DNA of 64,000 bases from Acidobacteriota bacterium (lineage in GTDB: Bacteria > Acidobacteriota > Vicinamibacteria > Fen-336), in assembly GCA_022340585.1 (NCBI GenBank), contig JAJDNS010000041.1, positions 1 to 64,000 of the forward strand. Direction: 5' to 3'. Position 1 is the first letter of the stretch, and each line of letters opens with the position of its first letter. The notes under the pieces are model-generated. The model was given only the letters and a program-made list of their open reading frames with translations, was not told where the DNA came from and made no database searches. Positions 18,497 to 27,071 of this stretch are shown piece by piece. A program made the translations under genes and the position numbers.

Positions 18497-19930
18497 ATGC
18501 AGAAACGACCACTGGAGGAGACCTCCATGAAGGACCCCCGCAGTTCCGATCCCCAGGCCCCCGACTCCGTCCCCCGGAGGAGCTTCCTGGCCGGAGCCGG
18601 TGCCGCCGCGGCCGGCTTCACCATCGTGCCGCGGCACGTGCTGGGTGGCCAGGGGACGACCGCCCCCAGCGACAAGCTCAACATCGCCGGCGTGGGCATC
18701 GCCGGAATGGGAAGGAACAACCTGGAGAGGTGCGAGACCGAGAACATCGTGGCCCTGTGTGACGTCGACTTCGACAAGGCGGCGGAGATCTTCGAGAAGT
18801 ACCCGGACGCCAAGCAGTACAAGGATTTCCGCGTCATGCTGGACGAGCAGGACGACATCGACGCGGTCATCGTCGCCACCCCGGACCACACCCACGCCGT
18901 CGTCGCCATGGCGGCCATGGAGCGGAAGAAGCACGTGTACGTGCAGAAGCCGCTGACTCACTCCGTCTCCGAGGCCCGGCTCCTGACCGAGACCGCCCGC
19001 AAGCACGGCGTGGTGACCCAGATGGGCAACCAGGGGCACTCGGGGGAGGGTGTCCGGATCCTGTGCGAGATGGTGTGGGACGGCGCCATCGGTCCCGTCC
19101 GGGAGGCGCACGCCTGGACCAACCGGCCGGTGTGGCCGTCGGGCGTCGAGGTGGGCCGACCCGAGGAGACGCCCGAGGTGCCCCCCAACCTCGATTGGGA
19201 CCTGTGGCTGGGCCCGGCGGCGACGCGGCCGTACCACCCCGCCTACCACCCCGCCAAGTGGCGGGCCTGGTGGGACTTCGGGACGGGCTCGCTGGGCGAC
19301 ATGGGGTGCCACATCGTCGATCCGCTCTTCTGGTCCTTGAAGCTCCGGTACCCGGTCAGCGTGGAGGCGAACACCTCGCAGTTCTGGCCGGCCTTCTTCG
19401 AGAGGGCGGAGCCGAAGAACGAGATGTTCCCCCGGTCCACCATCGTGCGCTTCGGGTTCCCGGCTCGGGAGGAGATGCCCGAGGTCAGCATGACGTGGTG
19501 GGACGGCGGCCTGATGCCCGCGCGGCCCGCGGGACTGGGACCGACCCGGCGCATGGGCGACCTCGACGGCGGCATCCTGCTCATCGGGGACGAGGGCGCC
19601 ATCCTGGGCAACTGCTACGGCGAGTCACCCCGGATCGTCCCCGAGTCGTTGATGAGGAAGTACGGGCGACCTCCCCGGAGCCTGGAGCGGATCCCGGAAG
19701 GCCCCGACGGCCACGAGCAGGACTGGATCCGGGCCGTCAAGGGAGGACAGCCGGCCTGCTCCAACTTCGAGTACTCCGGCCCGCTGTCGGAGACGGTGCT
19801 GATGGGCAACCTCGCGGTCCGGTTCCCGGGCCAGCCCCTGCTCTGGGACGGCGAGGCGATGGCGGTGACCAACAACGAGGAGGCCAACGCCTACGTCCGG
19901 CGCGAGTACCGGGAAGGGTGGGAGCTCTAG
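18497..19930 (+). CDS. Gfo/Idh/MocA family oxidoreductase with Tat-type signal
   Basis: [15 protein letters not shown] Tat motif; [38 protein letters not shown]. Confidence 0.93.
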   Translation: MQKRPLEETSMKDPRSSDPQAPDSVPRRSFLAGAGAAAAGFTIVPRHVLGGQGTTAPSDKLNIAGVGIAGMGRNNLERCETENIVALCDVDFDKAAEIFEKYPDAKQYKDFRVMLDEQDDIDAVIVATPDHTHAVVAMAAMERKKHVYVQKPLTHSVSEARLLTETARKHGVVTQMGNQGHSGEGVRILCEMVWDGAIGPVREAHAWTNRPVWPSGVEVGRPEETPEVPPNLDWDLWLGPAATRPYHPAYHPAKWRAWWDFGTGSLGDMGCHIVDPLFWSLKLRYPVSVEANTSQFWPAFFERAEPKNEMFPRSTIVRFGFPAREEMPEVSMTWWDGGLMPARPAGLGPTRRMGDLDGGILLIGDEGAILGNCYGESPRIVPESLMRKYGRPPRSLERIPEGPDGHEQDWIRAVKGGQPACSNFEYSGPLSETVLMGNLAVRFPGQPLLWDGEAMAVTNNEEANAYVRREYREGWEL

Positions 19931-19963
19931 AAGTCCCGTCTCCTGATCGCCGCGACGTTCGTC

Positions 19964-20034
19964 TCGGCCAAGGGCACGATCGCCATGGCGGGGTAGTGTC
20001 CTTGGCCGAGGTAGCCGGCCGCAGGCCGGTTCGG
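19964..20034 (+). repeat. REP/MITE-like inverted element, copy A
   Basis: CTCGGCCAAGGGCAC/GTGTCCTTGGCCGAG stem plus CCGGCC-GCA-GGCCGG hairpin; 39-nt core matches copy B inverted at 36/39. Confidence 0.65.
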
Positions 20035-20085
20035 CTCCCCGAGTGATCTCCCCCGGGACCGCAGCCCGGCCCCGGGGGCGGGGCG

Positions 20086-20949
20086 CTACGGGGTCATTCC
20101 CTCCGGGACTCCGTTCGGGTAGACCTTGTGGATCGCCTCCTCGATGGTCTGGATCCGGTTGCCGGTGCTCGGGTGGGTGCTGAAGAACTCCGGAGGGGCC
20201 GCGCCGCCCGAGGAGGAAGCGAGGATCTCCTGCACGCCGATCATGGCGCGGGGGTCGTAGCCCGCCTCGGACATGAACAGGACGCCGAGGGAGTCGGACT
20301 GCAGCTCGTCCTCGCGGCCGTAGCTCATGTTGACCATCTGGCCGACCATCGCTGCCACCCGGGCGCCGTCGGCGCTGCCGCTCGACACCATGACCGCTCC
20401 GGTGAGCCCCTGGGTGAGCTGCTGCTTGGCGATTCGCTGGGCCGAGTGCCGGGCCACCACGTGGCCGATCTCGTGCCCGAGCACCCCCGCCAGCTGCCCC
20501 TCGGTCTCGAAGCGCTCGAAGAGCGCGTAGGTCACGAAGACCTGGCCCCCGGGAAGGGCGAAGGCGTTGACCACCCGGGGATCGCGCAGCAGGTGGAAGT
20601 CGAAGGCCCACTCGGTCGAGCCCGCCTTGCTCTCGCTGACGATCTTCTGACCGACCCGGTCCACGAAGGCCTGGAGCTCCGGGTCCGGATGGAGGCCCCC
20701 GTGCTGCTGGGCCATCTCGGGGACGGCCTGCAGCCCCATGGCGATCTCCTGCTGCGGCGTGAGCGCTATGTGCTGCTCCTCGCCCGTGACCGGGTTGTAC
20801 TCGGTGGAGCACTGGTAGGACATGAAGGCGAACAGCGCGAGCCCGAGGCCGAGCCAGAGACGCGCGTGGCCGCCGCGCCGCTTCTGGGGTCGAGTCCGCA
20901 CGGGCTGGCGGGGCCGGCGGCTGTAGGGGTAGGTGGCTCTTCGACGCAT
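20086..20949 (-). CDS. M48 family metallopeptidase
   Basis: VLGHEIGHVVARHSAQR (HExxH), NAFALPGGQVFVTYALF. Confidence 0.94.
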   Translation of the reverse strand: MRRRATYPYSRRPRQPVRTRPQKRRGGHARLWLGLGLALFAFMSYQCSTEYNPVTGEEQHIALTPQQEIAMGLQAVPEMAQQHGGLHPDPELQAFVDRVGQKIVSESKAGSTEWAFDFHLLRDPRVVNAFALPGGQVFVTYALFERFETEGQLAGVLGHEIGHVVARHSAQRIAKQQLTQGLTGAVMVSSGSADGARVAAMVGQMVNMSYGREDELQSDSLGVLFMSEAGYDPRAMIGVQEILASSSGGAAPPEFFSTHPSTGNRIQTIEEAIHKVYPNGVPEGMTP

Positions 20950-20976
20950 GATCGGGATCTCCTCTCTGGCTCGGGG

Positions 20977-21507
20977 TCAGGCCTCTCGCTGGACGACGGT
21001 GCCGTCTTCCAGCTCCCACTCCTCGACTTCGAGCACCTCGTAGACGCCGCCGGCGAAGGCTCCGAAGAGGACGTGGGACAGGGCCATCACCCAGCCCCCC
21101 AGGGCGTAGAACCAGGGGAAGAAGTAGGTGAATGTGTAGATGTTGATCGCGTAGAAGGCCAGCCCCAGGACGGCGCCGCCCAGGATGCCGACCCACAGGC
21201 CCCAGCGGTGGAGCACGAAGGCGATCGTCAGGGTCAGGATCATCGACACCCCGTACTGCACCACCGCCGCGGCCGCCAGGGCCCCCGCGTTGAACGTGGC
21301 CGGAGGCGCCAGGATGTCCGACCCGAGGATGGGAGAGGCGAGCAGGCGGATCCAGACCCACACGTTCCCGCCGTAGGCCATGGGGCCGAGGATCAGGTTC
21401 ACGAACAGAAACACCGTGCCGGCGATCAAGCCGGCCTGGAAAGCGGCGCTCCAGTCGACCATCAGCCTGCCGGCGCTTTCGACGTCCGGCGTGGACTTCT
21501 CGCTCAT
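20977..21507 (-). CDS. Membrane protein of unknown function
   Basis: Four or more hydrophobic segments; MSEKSTPDVESAGRLMVDWSAAFQAGLIAGTVFLFVNLILGPMAYGG. Confidence 0.7.
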   Translation of the reverse strand: MSEKSTPDVESAGRLMVDWSAAFQAGLIAGTVFLFVNLILGPMAYGGNVWVWIRLLASPILGSDILAPPATFNAGALAAAAVVQYGVSMILTLTIAFVLHRWGLWVGILGGAVLGLAFYAINIYTFTYFFPWFYALGGWVMALSHVLFGAFAGGVYEVLEVEEWELEDGTVVQREA

Positions 21508-21695
21508 TTCTGGATTCCTCTGCACTAGAGACGGTTGAGGGGTGACCAGCAGAGCGACGGCCTCGGGCTGGCCCCGGCTCGACCGCGGTGTCTCGATGTT
21601 GGGCGCATATTAATTCAAAATGCCCTCGATCGAACCCGGCAATCCCGGGGGTGGCGGGGGGGCGTGTCCGGTAGGGGCCACCCGGCCTCCAGGGA

Positions 21696-21766
21696 CCGAA
21701 CCGGCCTGCGGCCGGATGCCTTGGCCAAGGACACGAATACGCCGTGGATCGCGTCCGTGGCAGGTG
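21696..21766 (-). repeat. REP/MITE-like inverted element, copy B
   Basis: Inverse of copy A; core 21696..21734. Confidence 0.6.
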
Positions 21767-21777
21767 CGGAGTCGCGA

Positions 21778-22749
21778 ATGAAGCACGGAGTGCACGACCG
21801 AGGAGCGACGCTGGAGGCCTGTGGTCACGCCCTGGCCCACAACCTCGGCCTGGTGGCGGGTGAGTCGGTGCTCGTCGTCACCGATGCCGACATGCTGTCG
21901 ATGGGCGAGGCCTTTGCCGAGGCGGCCCGGGCCCTCACCCCGGTCGTGGACACCGACGTGATTCCGGTGGGTGAGCGCAGTGGGACGGAGCCGCCGCCGG
22001 GAACCGCCCGGAGGATGGCCGCGGCCGATGTGGCGTTGCTGGTCACCGCGACCTCTCTGTCCTGGACGAACGCCCGGAGGACGGCCACCGACGGCGGGAC
22101 CCGGGTGGCGTCGATGCCGCGTCTGAACGAGTCGACTCTCCGTCGGACGCTGACCGTCGACTACGAGCCCGTGCGCGAGCGCGTCAACCGGGTCTGCGAC
22201 CGCCTCGACCGCGCGGCCCGGGTCCGGGTGGCCTCGCCTTCGGGAACCGACCTCACCTTCAGCATCGAGGGGCGCCTCGCCCACGGGCGGAAGGGCGGCC
22301 TGTACCGGGAGGCGGGGCAGTGGGGCAACCTCCCGTGCGGCGAGGCCTTCGTGGCGCCGGTGGAGGGCAGCGCCCGGGGGGTGTACGTGGTCGACGCGTC
22401 CCACGGGGGCGTCGGCACGGTCGAGGTCCCGATCCGCATCGGTGTCGAGGAGGGTCGGGCCGTGCGGATCGAGGGCGGCCCGGAGGCCGCGCGCCTCCGG
22501 GACCTGCTGGAGTCGGTCGGCGAGCCGGAGGCGTTTTGCCTGGCCGAGTTCGGGATCGGGTGCAACCACGCCGCCCGCGTGTGCGGGATCACCCTGGAGG
22601 ACGAGAAGGTCCTGGGAACCTGCCACCTGGCCCTCGGACGGAACGATCTGTTCGGCGGCACCGTCCGGGCCAGCGTGCACGTCGACGGCGTTCTGAGAGG
22701 GCCCCGCGTCCTGCTCGACGGCGAGGCGCTGTCCCTGGACGAGGGGTGA
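21778..22749 (+). CDS. M29-type (thermophilic) aminopeptidase-like protein
   Basis: LLVTATSLSWTNARRTATDGGTRVASMPR; GNLPCGEAFVAPVEGSARGVYVVD; LAEFGIGCNHAA; GGTVRASVHVDGV. Confidence 0.8.
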   Translation: MKHGVHDRGATLEACGHALAHNLGLVAGESVLVVTDADMLSMGEAFAEAARALTPVVDTDVIPVGERSGTEPPPGTARRMAAADVALLVTATSLSWTNARRTATDGGTRVASMPRLNESTLRRTLTVDYEPVRERVNRVCDRLDRAARVRVASPSGTDLTFSIEGRLAHGRKGGLYREAGQWGNLPCGEAFVAPVEGSARGVYVVDASHGGVGTVEVPIRIGVEEGRAVRIEGGPEAARLRDLLESVGEPEAFCLAEFGIGCNHAARVCGITLEDEKVLGTCHLALGRNDLFGGTVRASVHVDGVLRGPRVLLDGEALSLDEG

Positions 22750-22791
22750 TGAATCGCCCTCTTCGCGACCGGCGGGCCCCGTCGGGAGCGG

Positions 22792-24684
22792 TCAGGCGCT
22801 GGCGCGGAGCAGGACGGTGAGGACCTGCTCTTCGGCATCCGGACGGGGTCGGAGAAGACGCCCCCCGTTGGCCTCGATGAGCTTCTCGGCCGCCGCGAGA
22901 TCGGTCCGGCGGAAGCCCCGAGCGCTGCCCGCATCGGACCCGGGGGGGGAGCCCGGGTCGCCGACGGGCGCGCCCGGAGAGAAGATCTCGATGCGGGCGG
23001 CCGGACCGGGGCGTCCTCCCCGCACGCCCGCGTCCTCGGTCCGGGAGACCCGCACCCGGACCTCGCGGGGAGCTCCGCCCCGGTCGAGGGTGGTCGCCAG
23101 GAGCGAGGTGAGGGCCTCGCTCGCCTGGACGCGGTCGAGCAGGACCTCGGGCACGTCGTCCTCGGCCTCGAAGCGGACGAAGGCCCCGTCCTCCTCGCCC
23201 CGCACGGCGGCCAGCTGCTTGATCACCGTTCGCACCAGCTCCGGGGGCTGGGTGTAGCGGAGATTGAGGAGGACCCGGTGGCGGGCGGCGTGAAGGTCGC
23301 CCGCCGCGGGTCCGACCTGGTCTCCAGGTGCCGCGTCGGGCAGGACCTCTTCGTGGGCCGCTTCGTCCCCGGCCTCGCCCGCCCCGCGTCGGCGCGAGGG
23401 ACCCTCCGCTCCCGGATCCCCCTCCTCCTCGTCCAGCCCGGCCAGCCGGGGGTCGTCCTCGTCGAGGATCGTCTCGGCGAGGTTCCGGAACTGGAAGATG
23501 AGGCTCACCTCCTCGCGGAACTCGGCCGGCGCCTGCATGATCGACACCCCGACGTAGATGCGCGCGCCGCCGGGGGTGGTCATGGGGAAGTCCAGACGGT
23601 GCTCCGGAGAGACGGCGCTCAGGCCCGCCACGACCGCGGCCACGCCCTCGTTGTGGGCGAACAGGTCCACGACCGACCGTCCCACGCACTCGGACATGCT
23701 CGTCCCCAGCGTGCGGAGCGCCCCCAGGTTGGCGAAGGTGACGGCGCCGGTGCCGTCGGTCGTGAGGATGGCCGAGGCCTGGCTGTTGAGGATCGTCTCC
23801 GCGAACCGGCGTTGCTTCTCGACGCCGCTCAGGGCGGACTCCAGCTCCCGGGTGCGGTCGAGGACCGCCTCTTCGATGGCGCGGGCCGCCTGCCGGGCCG
23901 GGGCCTCCACCAGGGCGGTGACGTCGTTCTGGACGGCCACGAAGTGGGTGAGGCGTCCCTCGTCGTCCAGGACGGGAGCGGTGGTCAGGTCGTTCCAGAA
24001 GGGCTCGCCGTCCTTGCGGTAGTTCTTGAGCAGCACCCGCGACCGACGTCCCGCGGCCAGGGCGAGGCGGAGCTCGGTCATGGCGGCCACGTCGGTGTCG
24101 GGGCCGGTCAGGAGCCGCAGGTTGCGTCCCCGGATCTCGTCGGAGGAGTAGCCGGTGATCTCGCGAAAGGCCGGGTTGGTCTGGGTGACGGAGTACTCCG
24201 AGGACCGCGCGTCGAGCAGGGTCACCCCGACCGGGGCCTCCTCCACCGCCCGCTCCATGAGGCGTCGGCGTCGCTCCCGGTGGCGGCGGGTCAGGAGGGC
24301 GCGGGTGCGACCCCGGATCCGGGCCGGGTTGAGGGGCTTCGACAGGGTCTCGTCGGCGCCCACCGACAGCGCGAGCTCGACGGCCCGCTCGGAGATCAGC
24401 CCCACCATCAGGATGGGAGGCTGGTCGATCTCGGGCAGGGCGCGGATGCGGCCGCAGACCGAGATGCCGTCCATCACCGACAGGAACGCGTCGAGGACGA
24501 TCAGGTCGAGGTCGAGGCTCCGGGCCAGGGCCAGCGCCTCCACCCCGTCGACGGCGTCGGTGACGTCCACGGCCCTGACGTGGAGGATCTGGCGGAGGAG
24601 GTTGCGGGTGGCGGAGTCGCTCGTCGCGACGAGGATGGACGATCGCCGCGAGCCTGCCGGGGCTGGCCGTGACTCGGCGCTCAC
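22792..24684 (-). CDS. Response regulator receiver - LOV/PAS - PAS - degenerate HATPase-like protein
   Basis: LIVLDAFLSVMDGISVCGRIR receiver; ITGYSSDEIRGRNLRLLTGPDTD...NYRKDGEPFWNDLTTAPVLDDEGRLTHFVAVQNDVT LOV-like; C-terminal LAAAEKLIEANGGRLL. Confidence 0.82.
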   Translation of the reverse strand: MSAESRPAPAGSRRSSILVATSDSATRNLLRQILHVRAVDVTDAVDGVEALALARSLDLDLIVLDAFLSVMDGISVCGRIRALPEIDQPPILMVGLISERAVELALSVGADETLSKPLNPARIRGRTRALLTRRHRERRRRLMERAVEEAPVGVTLLDARSSEYSVTQTNPAFREITGYSSDEIRGRNLRLLTGPDTDVAAMTELRLALAAGRRSRVLLKNYRKDGEPFWNDLTTAPVLDDEGRLTHFVAVQNDVTALVEAPARQAARAIEEAVLDRTRELESALSGVEKQRRFAETILNSQASAILTTDGTGAVTFANLGALRTLGTSMSECVGRSVVDLFAHNEGVAAVVAGLSAVSPEHRLDFPMTTPGGARIYVGVSIMQAPAEFREEVSLIFQFRNLAETILDEDDPRLAGLDEEEGDPGAEGPSRRRGAGEAGDEAAHEEVLPDAAPGDQVGPAAGDLHAARHRVLLNLRYTQPPELVRTVIKQLAAVRGEEDGAFVRFEAEDDVPEVLLDRVQASEALTSLLATTLDRGGAPREVRVRVSRTEDAGVRGGRPGPAARIEIFSPGAPVGDPGSPPGSDAGSARGFRRTDLAAAEKLIEANGGRLLRPRPDAEEQVLTVLLRASA

Positions 24685-24744
24685 GGGCTCATCTTCGACG
24701 TTCGCCCGGCCCGGGTCAACTGTCTCTCGGGCCCACTGCCGGCT

Positions 24745-26373
24745 TCACCGGGGCCCTTCCCCCGCGGGAGCGCCGCCGTCGGGAGGGGAGGAGAAGGCGC
24801 GGGCCATCATTCGCTCGATCCCGGCGGCGTCGGTGGGGATGCCGCCGGTGATGAGCTCGCAGCCGTCTTCGTGAACGACGTAGGCGTTCTCGATCCGGAG
24901 ACCGATGCCCTCGTCCTCGATGTAGATGCCGGGCTCGATCATGACCACCATTCCGGCCTCGAGGGGCTCTCGCCGAGGGAACACGTCGTGGGCGAAGAGC
25001 CCGATGGGGTGACCGATCCCGTGTCCGAAATCGGAGGGGGCCCCGTGGGACTCGAGGACCTCGCGGGCGAGGGTGTCGAGGCTCTTCGAGCCGTCGGGCG
25101 TCTCCTTGCCCCGCAGGTACACGCCCGCCCGACACGCCGCGGCCGCGGCCCGGTGGGCCGCGTCCAGGGCGTCGTAGAGCTCCCGGACGCGCGGGGAGAA
25201 ACGGCCACCCACGGGAAGGGTGCGGGTGTAGTCGGAGGCGTAGTGCTGGACGTAGCAGCCGATGTCGGTGATGACCGCCTCGCCGGCGACGAGGGGGTCG
25301 CCGTTCTTCATGTAGTGGAAGTCGAGGGCGTTGGCGCCGGAGGCGACGATGGGCGGGAAGCTGTTCCCGTCGCAGCCGAGCTGGCCGAAGTGGTAGTGGA
25401 CGGCTTCGGCGATGGCGCCCTCGTAGCCTCCGTCCCGGTACAGGTGCAGGCTGCGCCGGAGGGCCTCGACGGTGGCGTGAGAGGCGCGCTTCAGAAGGTC
25501 GATCTCGTGCGCGTCCTTGAGCGCGCGCATGCGGTGGATGGGGCCGTTCAGGGCGAACCGGCCCCGCGCCGGGGAGCTGCCCGGCAGCTGGACGAGGCCG
25601 GCGTCGGCCCGGTCGCCGAGATACAGGGCGTCGAGGTTCTCGAAGGCCGGGAAGTCGGTGTCGCCCCAGATGAGGGCCTCCGAGGGCAGGGGCCAGACGA
25701 GGCCGCCGTGGAGCACCTCGGTCTGCAGACGCGCTCGCCGCTCGGCTCCGGGGCCGTCGGTGGGCGTGAGGGCGCGGGCGGTCAGGGGAAGCGCCGCCAG
25801 CGAGACGGCCAGCACCGCCGCCACCCACAGGCTAGCGCGGAGGCAGCTCGCCCAGGGCGGGCCGGAATCGGCCCCGCGCCGGGTGTGCAGCAGGAGCCCG
25901 CCGAGGACGAGGTATGCGGCCAGGGTCACGGCCCAGGGGCCGATCCCCGCCACCAGGGGGCCGGCGCCCCAGGCGAGGCACGCGCCGATCGTGGCGCAGG
26001 CCATGAGGACGCCCCACCGAGGCTTCGCCGTCCCCACGATCAGGAGCACGGCGGCCACCCCGATGGCCGGCAGGCGTGCCTCGGAACGCCCGCCGGTGAG
26101 GGTGGGAACGGCAAGAGCCAGGGCCGTGCCCAGCATGAGCAGCGCGCCCGCGCGGGGCAGCCATCGGGTGAGGAGCAGGGTCCCGAGGGCGAGAAGGGGC
26201 AGGAGGGCGACGACCATCCAGACCTCGGCCCCGTGAAAGACGAGGACGCCGGCTCCCCCGACCACCGTCAGAAGAGCCGCGAAGACCATGGCGGTGACGT
26301 GGGGGTAGCGTGGGGCGAGGATGCCGATGAGGGCCCCGGCCCCGGCCAAGACCAGCCGCACGGTGGTGTCCAC
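24745..26373 (-). CDS. Integral-membrane N-terminal domain fused to M24 metallopeptidase (Xaa-Pro aminopeptidase-like)
   Basis: About 7 hydrophobic segments then ITDIGCYVQHYASDYTRTLPV (D,D), FGHGIGHPIGL (H), MIEPGIYI (E), LRIENAYVV (E); GTG start inferred. Confidence 0.85.
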   Translation of the reverse strand: MDTTVRLVLAGAGALIGILAPRYPHVTAMVFAALLTVVGGAGVLVFHGAEVWMVVALLPLLALGTLLLTRWLPRAGALLMLGTALALAVPTLTGGRSEARLPAIGVAAVLLIVGTAKPRWGVLMACATIGACLAWGAGPLVAGIGPWAVTLAAYLVLGGLLLHTRRGADSGPPWASCLRASLWVAAVLAVSLAALPLTARALTPTDGPGAERRARLQTEVLHGGLVWPLPSEALIWGDTDFPAFENLDALYLGDRADAGLVQLPGSSPARGRFALNGPIHRMRALKDAHEIDLLKRASHATVEALRRSLHLYRDGGYEGAIAEAVHYHFGQLGCDGNSFPPIVASGANALDFHYMKNGDPLVAGEAVITDIGCYVQHYASDYTRTLPVGGRFSPRVRELYDALDAAHRAAAAACRAGVYLRGKETPDGSKSLDTLAREVLESHGAPSDFGHGIGHPIGLFAHDVFPRREPLEAGMVVMIEPGIYIEDEGIGLRIENAYVVHEDGCELITGGIPTDAAGIERMMARAFSSPPDGGAPAGEGPR

Positions 26374-26525
26374 GTGTCCTCCTCTTCGAGCCTCCGGGCC
26401 AACGCCGGCATCTCGGGGCGCCGGTCCGTGCCGGAATGATAGCGCCGGGACGGGCCCCCACCGCCAGGCGAGCGAGGTGGCCGGCGTCTGTGGCACGATG
26501 AGGTTCTCAAGGGGAGGTGCCGCTC

Positions 26526-26999
26526 ATGGGTCCGGAAGACCGGGAACTGCTGAGGAGCTTGCTCGTCGACGAACGCCTGCTCACCCTGGGCCTCGTGGCC
26601 GGGGGGGAGCCGCTGGCCGGCCTGCTGCCTTTCGCCGTGGCCGACGATTTCTCGGCGCTCTACGTCCAGGCCTCGCAGCTGGCGCGCCACTCGCGGGGGC
26701 TGACCCCCGGAGCGCGCTTCAGCGCCGTCGTCCACCGGCCCGACGGGCCCGGTGCCGACCCGCTCCAGATACCCCGGGCGATCCTCGAGGGAGTGGTCGA
26801 TCCCCTGGGGAGCGAGCACCCGCAGCGCGAGCCGGCGACCCGCGCCTTCGTGGGGCGCTTCCCGTCGGCGGCCATGACCCTGGCCCTGCCGGACTTCTCC
26901 CTGTACCGGCTGGAGATCGAGGCCGGGCGGCTGGTCGCGGGCTTCGGGAGCGCCTCTCGTCTTTCGACTGCGGATTTTCGGGATCTGGCCGGGGAGTGA
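26526..26999 (+). CDS. Pyridoxamine 5'-phosphate oxidase/HugZ-like flavin-binding family protein
   Basis: LLTLGLVAGGEPLAGLLPFAVADDFSALYVQASQLARHSRGL; LEGVVDPL. Confidence 0.7.
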   Translation: MGPEDRELLRSLLVDERLLTLGLVAGGEPLAGLLPFAVADDFSALYVQASQLARHSRGLTPGARFSAVVHRPDGPGADPLQIPRAILEGVVDPLGSEHPQREPATRAFVGRFPSAAMTLALPDFSLYRLEIEAGRLVAGFGSASRLSTADFRDLAGE

Positions 27000-27005
27000 G
27001 GGCCG

Positions 27006-27034
27006 TATAATCCCCCTGCCGCGAACCGCGGCAG
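27006..27034 (+). promoter_or_regulatory. TATAAT -10 box followed by 8-bp palindrome (operator candidate)
   Basis: TATAAT 27006-27011; CTGCCGCG-AAC-CGCGGCAG 27016-27034. Confidence 0.45.
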
Positions 27035-27071
27035 GCCACGTGTGTCCGGCCTCGGGCGAACGGGGGCAGCA

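Noticed and set aside
15898-18918. 1006-aa minus-strand ORF
   Set aside because: Out of frame with the sulfatase (real frame 15978..17387) and antisense to the BASS symporter; no coherent domain.
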